Positions 37,201-64,000 of a DNA stretch of 64,000 nt are shown one piece after another. The notes below the pieces were generated by a model, which saw only the letters and a list, made by a program, of their open reading frames with translations, was not told the DNA's origin and did no database searches. Origin of the DNA: Hormiphora californensis (taxonomy: Eukaryota > Ctenophora > Tentaculata > Cydippida > Pleurobrachiidae); NCBI GenBank assembly GCA_020137815.1, contig CM035362.1:398605-462604 (forward strand), read 5' to 3'. Positions within the stretch are counted from its first letter, which is position 1. Every line of letters begins with the position of its first letter. Both the position numbers and the translations under genes were made by a program.

Positions 37201-40200
37201 CTCTACTTATAGATTGAAGCTACTATCGGTGTACGGAAGAGTGGTCCTACATCATGAGAAACTGAGATATGCAATGGGAGTAGCACAACACCATGACGCT
37301 GTCAGTGGGACAAGTAAACAGGTGACCATGCTGCTTAGTTGATTATTATACCAGAACTATGTCATTTACAAACTTCGAAGGTGTACTTGATTGGAATAGT
37401 GTATTTGTGTAGCTCACGCTGTATTTCATTTCATAAAATCTGTGAGGGTTCGGCAGAGTAATGACGTATTTGAACGGCCATGTGTTTCAGCACGTTGCAG
37501 ATGACTACGCCCAGAGGTTGGCAATTGGCCAGACTGCCTGTGAAGGGGTCATTAACATGGGGTTAAAGAAACTAGCGGGGATGACCCACAACCTACAATC
37601 CTGCAGAATGTAAGTTAACATGAGACATGTTACACAATCAGTAATCACATGTTGCATGTAATAACACCGGTATTTGATGCATATATCTCAATCTGGGATT
37701 ACCACCCATTTTTAATGAATTCAACCCCCAATGATCGTTTCTATCTCATCTCCCCTCAAAGATGATGTGATGAACTGAATATTATTACCCCCTCCCCCCA
37801 ATCAGGGCGAATGAGAGTGTATGTGAGGTTACAAGGAATGAGAACAGTAGCTATACAATCATCGTGTACAACCCCCGGAACCTCCCGAGAGTAGAGTACC
37901 TAAGGGTTAGTAGAATCTGAAAATCCACATTCCAAACTGATCACTATGCAGCTATAACTGTCATTGCAGCGCTGTTACTTGCCAGGCCAATGCTCTGAAA
38001 GTTGCAGAGTGCAGATGGTTGTATGGTCCATAAAATGGTCCATAAAACTAAAATACTAGTGGTATCTATATTCGAGCAAACCTGCTCTTGATATTTTAAA
38101 TTTCCCACAGCTCTGAGCTCTCTAATTTTAGATTCATTAGCACCTCTCCAAGACTCCCTTATCTCCCCAGCTCTGACGTAGGACCATCCCCAGGACCATA
38201 GAAAATCTGGATTATCAAAATCAAAAGTTCTGACTTTTGGGCCTGGATTTGGGAATTTTAACTAATTAATTAGCATTCATCTCGATCCACCATCTCCTCA
38301 TTTTCAATTCCCTAAACCATCCTCCCCTTTCAGATTTCATAAATCCACAGCTCTTCATTTCAGGTACCCCTGGCACATCCCCACTACAGCCTACTGGATG
38401 TGGCATCTGGAAAGAGAGAGCACATTGAATTTGTTAGGACCAGCAAAGAAACTAAAAACATCAACCCACACGCCCTGCCTCTTGGTAAGAGTTGGTCACA
38501 TGTTTACAAAATATGGTGTGTCTACTTAACATTATTTCTCACCAACAACATTGCTCCAGTAACCATGGTTACAAGCTGCATTGGATTGGGTGGTCAAAAT
38601 GGGGTTAAATCAATGTTAAATCAAGAAATTAAACAACACTATCATTACAGTTGGTGTGATCAAGGCCCGCCTCCCACCTCTCGGTTACACCTCATACATG
38701 CTAGATCTCAACATGGACACCCCTGTAAGGAGCCCCAGGAAATCTTGGCATCGATCCAAGAATTCAGCAGACCCCCTAGTGGTGCAGAGCAAGGTTTATA
38801 AGATAGAATTCGATGGTGATACTGGGGCTATGTTGAGGATTACCAATAAACTTGCTGGGTGAGTTACCATGGTAACCAATGTTTTCCTTGTTAGTGTAAC
38901 CATGGCAACCAATGTTTCCGTTGCTAGTGTAACCATTTGGTGTAACCACATAACCTTGTGCAACAATATCCATAACCAGTGGAACTAAACCTAATTTCAT
39001 ACCTTCAACGTTTTACCATTCCGTTCCTCTAATCTAGGTTGAGCGGTGTGAGTGACAAGGTAACCCAGAGGTTCATGCAGTACACCTCAAATACAGGAGA
39101 CAAAGAATCTAAACAACCCTCCGGAGCTTACATCTTCAGACCAAAGACACAGACGCCTGATGATCTAGGTTTGTGTTTTAGAATAGGACTGAAGGCCGAG
39201 TGTTGTAGGGCGAGGTGACACGCTGACTACAAATATGGGCGATTAGGATGACCATCTGATTCTCCAACGAATAATTCATCCGGCACAGTTGCAGCCACTA
39301 AAAACAGCCATTCTATACTTTCAGGTACACCTGTTTTAACTGATTTTATTCCGGGTGAATATGCAACTGAGATCTGGCAAAGCTTTGGTGACTGGATCTC
39401 ACAGGTACAATTACACATCTCTTGATCTTGTTGTCACTTGTGCGACTGTTACCAAATAACAAATTGCGAAATATCCCTCGAATTCTTCAAAACTAAAGAA
39501 ATTCCCTGTTCAGGTAACGCGAGTGTACTATGACAAGATGTATATTGAGGTAGAATGGACTGTGGGACCCATACCAGCTGATCATGGAAGGGAAATTATT
39601 ACAAGGTATTTCACATTTGGGGGCTCGGAGAAGGGAAGGGGGTACTGTAATGTAGGGGCTAGAAGCCCGAGGGGCTAGGAGAACATCCAGTATCGTTATG
39701 TTAGGGGGCTATTATAAGAAGTACCACCAAGAATCAATTGATAGTCCTTGCTGAGTAATACCTACAGTCCGAGATTCCAGGCTCCACTTCTCCTTTTTAT
39801 TTTCTAACTAAATTTGACACAGACACTACGTCTAAACAGGTACGAGACCAGTCTATCCTCGGGAGATACATTCTATACAGACAGTAATGGAAGGGAGATG
39901 GTGAAGAGAGTCTTGAACAAACAACCAACTTATGATGTTAATGTTACTGAACCTGTCGCAGGTATAATTGTAATACACACACTATTGCCAGTATTGCAGT
40001 GTCAAGGGGACATGGTTTTGATAATCTTCTCTTTTTTGATCTCGAAAGTTAGACTAGTGAATACCACCATTAGACCATCACCAATCTCCCTAAAACAGTC
40101 AGCTAATACATCTTCTCACTCCAGGGAACTACTACCCAGTCAACTCCCGTGCCACAATTCGTGATGAGAAGAGGAAGATGCAGCTTACAGTGCTGAACGA

Positions 40201-41792
40201 CAGATCTCAGGGTGCTGCATCACTCACCAGTGGACAGGTATAGTCCCTGTATAGTAACCATAGTAACCACACATAGTAGCCAAACATGGTAACCATAGTA
40301 ACCTAACATAGTAACCATATTAACCATACATGGTAACCTTAGTAACCACTGACACCTCTCTCAGATGGAGTTCATGGTGCACAGGAGGTGTCTGAAAGAT
40401 GACCACAGGGGGGTAGCTGAGCCCCTTAATGAGACAGCCAATGGACGGGGTCTTATTGTTCGAGGGAAACACTGGCTCTTCTACTCAGGTAAAAACATGC
40501 ATTGAGAGATTTTGGTATGGGGCTATAGGAGAGGTTGGGGTTTCTCTCTTTCTGTAATTATAAGCACTCAATGCGGGCCTGGGCGAGGCAGGTTTATCCA
40601 GTATAATATCAGGCATATATTGGGTATAATAATGTCAGGGGGGTCTCTCTTTTTAGAGAAACTATCCTGTTATACTACCCCTGCTCCCTCTCTATAAATT
40701 GTTGTCCCAGATGGAATGTGTTGCTGACGTGCATTCGCGTCACTCACACCCCATGACAATGAGCGGTGCTGTTTAGATCTAAAAACTTTTCTTATGATTT
40801 CTCTCCCTACTATCTCGGAATATACCATGTAGAAGGAGGCGGGTTATTTGGCACTTATCCAATTATTACGTGATCAGATAACATGGTTCATGCAATTCAT
40901 GATTGGCCCCATCCACCCCCAATAATAGCCCAACCTCCCTAAGACTAACACTAAAACTAATATTTTACTCCCCCCCCCAGATCTGCAGTCGTATCACCTT
41001 CACCGTGATATCGGTCTGGATCTGTTCTACAGTCCAGTAGGTGGCAGTTACCAGTGGCAATGAACCTGAGACCCCTAGCAAGAGTTTCTACAGCTCAAAG
41101 CAACCCCCAATCCGTATCTCAACCTGCTGACATACCAGCCATTTAATGATACAGTAAGTTAATTCCAATATTACTTGCTTGTAAATCGACAACTTCGTTC
41201 CGAAAAATGTCAATTACCTTTGATAATTTTAACTGTCCTGCGACTATCCAGTCTCCCAAACTGCCCCATTTTCCTAACCTTGTCAAAACTAACCGCCAAA
41301 CTGCCCCAATTTCATTGTTGAGTAACAACAACATTTCCAGGGTACTCTGATCCGACTGGAGAACACTCTGCAAGCCAGTGAGGGAGGAACTAACATCTCC
41401 ATAGATCTGGCCAACCTCATAGCGGACAAAAAACTGAAAGGATTTGAGGTGGGTTAAGTTTAAACCTTGCTCTACCAGTGTGAGCAGCAGAAAGTTTAAA
41501 CCCTAAATTCTCGAATCGGAACGCTCAATTATCACACCTCTCTCCCTCCTCAATTCTTCACCTTAAGTATTTCGGATTCCCTCTCTCTATATTGTACCCA
41601 TATAATATTATGGGATATCTAAATTACATCATCTAACCCTATATCCCCCACTTTCAGGAGCTTGGTCTAGCTGGAGATAGACCTGTCAAGGACGCTGTTG
41701 AGAACCTGAAACTTCACCTGGAGTTGGATCAAGGAACTACAATCACCCTCAAACCTCTCCAAATCAGAACTTTTGTAGTCACATTTGGATAA
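22816..41792 (+). CDS. MAN2B1-like: lysosomal alpha-mannosidase (GH38), ~24 exons
   Basis: Retaining exo-alpha-mannosidase of lysosomal N-glycan breakdown. Exons: 22816-22945, 23409-23544, 23733-23877, 33209-33299, 33412-33499, 33722-33820, 34086-34276 and/or 34568-34766, 34900-35060, 36269-36363, 37065-37138, 37213-37321, 37491-37609, 37806-37905, 38364-38484, 38651-38858, 39038-39168, 39325-39404, 39514-39605, 39840-39961, 40125-40237, 40365-40488, 40981-41153, 41341-41448, 41658-41792. A signal peptide ([18 protein letters not shown]) is followed by the Zn site [20 protein letters not shown], the nucleophile region WQIDPFGHS, and Zn ligand/acid region [32 protein letters not shown] and [11 protein letters not shown] lie later. 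Exons 33209, 33412, 34086, 34568, 37213 and 40981 need single extra bases skipped to restore the motifs (for example AAC-T-GAC at ~33250). So the copy is either badly sequenced there or damaged. Confidence 0.95.
22957..23195. repeat. (CAGA)n/(CTGA)n microsatellite
   Basis: A 240-bp tetranucleotide tract in mannosidase intron 1 switches from ACAG units (to ~23040) to mixed and then pure CTGA units. The switch point suggests two mutation waves within one locus. Confidence 0.97.
23332..23443 (+). repeat. 35-bp x3 duplication of an acceptor plus exon start
   Basis: Three tandem copies of CCCAG|TGCTAACGATCCCG... give acceptors at 23339, 23374 and 23409. Only the last is followed directly by the conserved exon ([16 protein letters not shown]). 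A unit of 35 bp changes frame, so use of the first or second acceptor alters the reading frame. Confidence 0.93.
26390..26870. repeat. GA-rich minisatellite (AATGACAGAGAGAG)
   Basis: About 480 bp of units of 12-14 bp, AATGACAGAGAGAG with variants AATGCCGGAGAGAG and GATAACAGAGAGAG. It ends in a short TA run at ~26860. The long open frames across it (LSLCHSL...) are repeat artefacts. Confidence 0.92.
28643..28835. mobile_element. ~193-bp foldback (MITE-like) element
   Basis: Long inverted repeat. The left arm begins TTTTCGGAACGTGTTCGTCT and the right arm ends with its near-perfect reverse complement. The arms continue through GCGCGTCGC and ...TTCACCCGGG, down to a short centre near 28735. The right end abuts the GGAA tract. 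Confidence 0.75.
28836..29071. repeat. (GGAA)n microsatellite, ~59 units
   Basis: A nearly pure 236-bp AAGG/GGAA tract between the foldback element and a LINE 3' fragment. The PSFL and GRKE open frames are artefacts of the repeat. Confidence 0.98.
29072..29396 (+). mobile_element. LINE 3' end: C-terminal RT tail plus 3' UTR
   Basis: Frame [19 protein letters not shown]...IPDQPP...NSLLDW ends at 29236, typical of the last residues of CR1/L2-like reverse transcriptases (the VRSS...FK..L..YL pattern). A ~155-bp 3' UTR follows, ending in four copies of TATGAATGTT (to ~29396), a tandem-repeat tail as found in such LINEs. The element is severely 5'-truncated at the GGAA tract. Confidence 0.75.
29397..29656 (-). 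mobile_element. tRNA-derived SINE
   Basis: On the minus strand the head reads GGGTGGTGTAGTGGCCAGTG, an A-box-like segment from ~29654. A B-box-like GGTTCGGGCCTG lies at 29607-29596. Spacing resembles a tRNA promoter, but the acceptor stem does not close, so it is not a functional tRNA. The body extends toward 29397, where it abuts the terminal repeat of the neighbouring LINE, possibly as an insertion into or beside it. Confidence 0.7.
30613..30716. repeat. (TA)n(GA)n microsatellite
   Basis: A TA tract (~30613-30652) runs directly into a GA tract (~30653-30716) just downstream, on the minus strand, of the donor of the nested-gene exon 30872-30740. Confidence 0.95.
32376..32750. repeat. ~95-bp direct duplication flanking a MITE
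   Basis: The segment TTTAGAAAACAGGCGAGACC ... GGTTGGGTTTGCCTTTA occurs at ~32379-32474 and again at ~32655-32746 with few differences. The MITE at 32473-32629 starts exactly where the first copy ends. Confidence 0.85.
32473..32629. mobile_element. TTAA-flanked MITE, 157 bp
   Basis: Perfect terminal inverted repeats of about 27 bp starting AGTCGGATTTTTTGAAGTTG, each flanked by TTAA (32473-32476 and 32626-32629). TTAA duplications are the hallmark of piggyBac-type transposases. No coding capacity. Confidence 0.8.
34086..34276 (+). other. mannosidase duplicated exon, copy A
   Basis: Encodes [20 protein letters not shown] ... then [20 protein letters not shown]. It enters in phase 2 and is homologous to copy B at 34568-34766. 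It lacks the Cys pair of the canonical segment. One extra base (~34187, AGG-AGG-G-AAG) breaks the frame: length 191 where mod-3 = 1 is needed. Confidence 0.8.
34568..34766 (+). other. mannosidase duplicated exon, copy B (canonical-like)
   Basis: Homologous to copy A and closer to known lysosomal mannosidases ([17 protein letters not shown] ... [17 protein letters not shown]). Entry phase 2 and exit phase 0 match copy A, so the two could be spliced as alternatives. The conserved peptide runs through three frames with three single-base insertions (TTT-C-ACT, GTA-C-TGG, CCA-G-GAG). Confidence 0.8.
35293..36258. mobile_element. 966-bp transposon-like element with ~165-bp inverted arms
   Basis: The left end starts TATACCGCGTGGGCCAATAA; the right end is its reverse complement. 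The arms match for about 165 bp (35293-35460 and ~36098-36258) with scattered differences. The tips carry TATA, which could be a palindromic target duplication. No open frame suggests a transposase. The element lies in the mannosidase intron 35061-36268, and its right end stops 10 bp before the acceptor of exon 36269. Confidence 0.82.
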
Positions 41793-42993
41793 TTGAACAA
41801 CTCAAATGAACAAAAAGATAACTAGTGATAGCGACGTTGAGTTGTCCACAAGTTGTGATTGAACAATTCAAATTTGAGCAAGGATGGAACTGTTTTTAAG
41901 AGTTTACTGATTTGTAAATGAGTGTTCTTTATATTTTTGTAACTTTTGGACATGTAGAGTGAATTGAGCTGACGAGCTGTGTTTTTGTGAAAAGGAGCGG
42001 GTCTTCAAAAGATGGTGTGAAAAAGAAAGTTATGAAGCACTAGAAATGTTGATAATTATAAATTGTATCGCTACCTAATTAGTTACAAAACAAACATAAT
42101 TCCTGTCCCACGTTATTTTGTAAAACGAAAAGGTAACCCTATTCATTTCTCTACACAAGAACAATGGGTTATCTTTTAAACGGAAACGGATGATTAGCAT
42201 AATGGCCGACGGCCGTGTACCGTTATACAAGGACCCTGAAATGAATCTGGTCCCTAAATATAATCCGGTCGGCGGTCCCTAAAGATAGTCCGGTCCCTAA
42301 AGAGAGTCCGGTCCCTAAATATAGTCCGGTTTCTGAATATAGTTCGGTCCCTAAAGATATTCCGGTCCCTAAAGATAGTACGGTCCCTAAAGATAGTCCG
42401 GTCCCTAAAGGTCCCTAAAGATAGTCCGGTCCCTGAAGATAGTCCGGTTTCTGAATATAGTCCGGTCCCTAAATATAGTCCGGTCCCTAAATATAGTTCA
42501 GTCCCTAAAGATAGTCCGGTCCCTAAAGATAGTTCGGTCCCTAAAGATATTCCTTCCACTTTGGCCAAAGAACCTCCTGGATTTTCTCTAGAAATATTAA
42601 CTCCTCTCCAGAATTTGTTTAATATTCTCCCACGGCGATTAAAATAACTCATTCCTAATAATATTATTTCTGAAGCTGTTACCTACGTCAAGGAAAGCAT
42701 CACCTCATCTGAACTCAGCGTCAATCAGCGTACCTGATTGGCTGGATTCACAGTCACGTGACTGACTGCATATTTAGTGATTACAGCTAAATCTGGAGGG
42801 GCTCCACTGCAGCGGTTCTGGCTCAGATTCACCACCAGAATTTCCAATCAAAAACACGAAACTGAAAACTTTCGACCATTGGAATTTGATATTTCGGTCC
42901 CCGCGGGCCCTCGAGTGATGGGGCACAATGATCCAGTGACGTAAGCAGAAGAGTGATGGAAATGGGAAGATGAATGTTGAATGTTAGTGTATT

Positions 42994-43089
<96 letters not shown>

Positions 43090-43715
43090 CCCTCTCTCTC
43101 TTCTCACCTCTGATAACTGAGGCAGCAGTGATAACCGCACAGCGCTCTTCAATCTCAAATCCAGGCCCCTGATTGGTTAAAAGAATGGTCACGTGACTCC
43201 AAGGTTCTATATTCAATGATTAGGGTAGAAATCTAGAGGGCCTATAAAGGCTTTATCCAGGTCCCCAGTTATTCATTTGGCGAAAAAGTTTGATCGTCGA
43301 CATTTTATGTCTTACTCAGGATAAAATAATTGTTGAAAATATCAGGTTTACTAATTGAAATTAAAATTGAATTAAAAAATGATAATGACTAATGAGTAAT
43401 GGGTATCTAGCTTAGATCTGTGTCCTGTGACCAATTGTTTTCCCCGCTGTTGTTTCTTTTAGTTTGCATATCAAGTGAACTTCTGGAAACTGGAAACTTG
43501 GTTCGACTTTGTTGTAGTTTTGCCAATTGAAAGTTTTACCAACACCCCCACATGGATCATTGCCATATGGTAGTGATCCATGGGAGTGGTATACTATATC
43601 ATAATACCGTTCTCTCTCTCCGTGTCACCAGGGACCCAAATGTAAAGTGGAGCACTAGTCCAGCTGTGATCCCTTCTTTGTGTAAATTGCGTTATCATAT
43701 ATCTGAGTTACCATC
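41793..43715. other. intergenic: 18-bp minisatellite and CT tract, no gene
   Basis: The 3' flank of the mannosidase and 5' flank of the giant gene. At ~42254-42550 lie about 16 units of an 18-bp repeat CCTAAAGATAGTCCGGTC with variants. At ~42998-43088 lies a CT microsatellite. The open frames across both (FRDRTI..., SLSLS...) follow the repeat period and are not credible genes. Confidence 0.7.
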
Positions 43716-63064
<19,349 letters not shown>

Positions 63065-63136
63065 GTTAGTAATATATGCTTGATTTAGTCGAGTATGAGG
63101 ATCTGTTTCTGTCTCTGTCTTTGTTTCTTTTTTATA

Positions 63137-63138
<2 letters not shown>

Positions 63139-63184
<46 letters not shown>
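63139..63184. repeat. (CT)n microsatellite
   Basis: Short CT tract between the last CCP exon seen and the LINE ORF1. Confidence 0.95.
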
Positions 63185-63187
<3 letters not shown>

Positions 63188-63281
63188 CAGATCACATTGC
63201 TGTTGCTGCGAGCGATTTTTATCGCTCTGATCGTTATCTCTGCTTGCAATTGTTTCACCGTTCGAGGATCACCGTAACATC

Positions 63282-64000
63282 ATGATGGAGTGGAATCCCA
63301 AAGACCCTGCCCCTGACAAAGTTACGAAGCTGTATAACATGATTCGTAACAACACATCGCCTGGTTCAATGAATAAGTTTACTCCAGATGAGCTGCACGA
63401 TCTGATAGGTAGAGGAATGCCTATTCCTGATATCAGTATTGAAACATTTAATGGGAGGAAGTACATGAAGAACAACCTAGCGTATTTTCTGGCGGAGTCA
63501 TGCAATCTACTTTTTGATCTTGCATTCCCCCTGGGGAGTAGGAGACCGTCAACTTCCAGTGTTGATGGGGAGGACGAGAGGAACAGCCTACAGAAGGAGC
63601 TGGCTGATACCCACCGTAGGATAATTGATCTTCAAGATCAAGTTATCCAACTGAAAGATGAAATTCGAAATGTTGAGTCTGCAGCTTTGACTAAGACTGT
63701 ACAGCGTGACCTGAAGAGCTATTCAGCTATCTTGACGCAGAACTGTAGTGCCGCACTAGCTCCGATGAAAATCCAGGAAGCCGTCAGTAAAGCATCAGTC
63801 CCAAGAGCTGACCAAGAGGACCGCTCCAAGAATCTGATGATTTTTGGGCTGCCTGAGGAACCTGCTGGAGGTGCTGTGGATGCCACGGTGACGTCTCTGT
63901 TAGAGGAACTGAACGAGAAGCCACTTCTGGACAGCTGTATCAGGTTGGGATCTAAAGTTGAGGGTAAGGTTAGGCCTGTTAAAGTGACATTGCAGTCTAG
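63282..64000 (+). mobile_element. non-LTR retrotransposon ORF1, open at window end
   Basis: Continuous frame from ATG 63282 (MMEWNPKDPAPDKVTKLYN) to the window edge, at least 239 codons. A predicted coiled coil lies near residues 105-140 (LQKELADTHRRIIDLQDQVI), then the RRM-like start RSKNLMIFGLPEEPAGG and SCIRLGSKVEGKVRPVKVTL. This order (coiled coil, then RSKNLMIFGLPE...R.G....RP..V) is typical of ORF1 RNA-binding proteins of animal LINEs. The intact frame suggests a fairly young copy, inserted in or just downstream of the giant gene in the same orientation. Confidence 0.85.

Noticed and set aside
42254-42652. 132-codon minus-strand frame with SLGTGL / FRDRTI repeats
   Set aside because: It follows the 18-bp minisatellite period, with no splice or domain support.

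Overview
The window is nuclear DNA from an invertebrate metazoan. Genes are split into many short exons with GT/AG introns. The gene families are animal ones: a TMC channel, a CAP protein, Golgi sulfotransferases, a GH38 lysosomal mannosidase and a secreted complement-control (CCP/sushi) giant. The rest is rich in CT/GA microsatellites, minisatellites, non-LTR retrotransposon pieces, a tRNA-derived SINE and foldback/MITE-like elements. I cannot place the species from sequence alone. No rRNA, functional tRNA, CRISPR array or bacterial operon was seen.

Layout. (1) 1-926: no gene found. (2) 927-21633 (+): a TMC (transmembrane channel-like) gene of about 25 exons. Its introns host other genes: a CAP-domain protein (4148-5641, -), two intronless carbohydrate sulfotransferases (8744-10086 and 10358-11647, +), an intronless secreted Cys-rich protein (17230-18564, -) and a LINE fragment. 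(3) 22816-41792 (+): a lysosomal alpha-mannosidase. Its 9.3-kb third intron contains exons of an unrecognised minus-strand gene plus a dense set of repeats. (4) 41793-43715: intergenic, with an 18-bp minisatellite and a CT tract. (5) 43716 to at least 63064 (+): one giant secreted-protein gene with a signal peptide, a subtilisin-fold domain that has lost its whole catalytic triad, a von Willebrand type D (VWD) domain, and at least 18 CCP-like modules with an unusual extra cysteine pair. It runs past a LINE ORF1 that starts at 63282 and leaves the window open.

Two signals stand out. First, the giant protein combines a degenerate subtilase (Asp, His, Ser and oxyanion Asn all replaced), a VWD domain and derived CCP modules. 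It looks like an undescribed adhesive or immune-type extracellular protein. Second, tandem repeats in this window repeatedly arise from exon/intron junctions. Many arrays are head-to-tail copies of a real 5' or 3' splice site with a few flanking exon bases, giving series of decoy donors or acceptors, some leading to an immediate stop.

Several conserved exons (mannosidase, TMC, giant gene) carry single-base insertions that break the frame at conserved motifs. The bias toward insertions suggests uncorrected long-read errors, but real degeneration is not excluded. All exon boundaries were read by eye from reading frame, splice consensus and family motifs.
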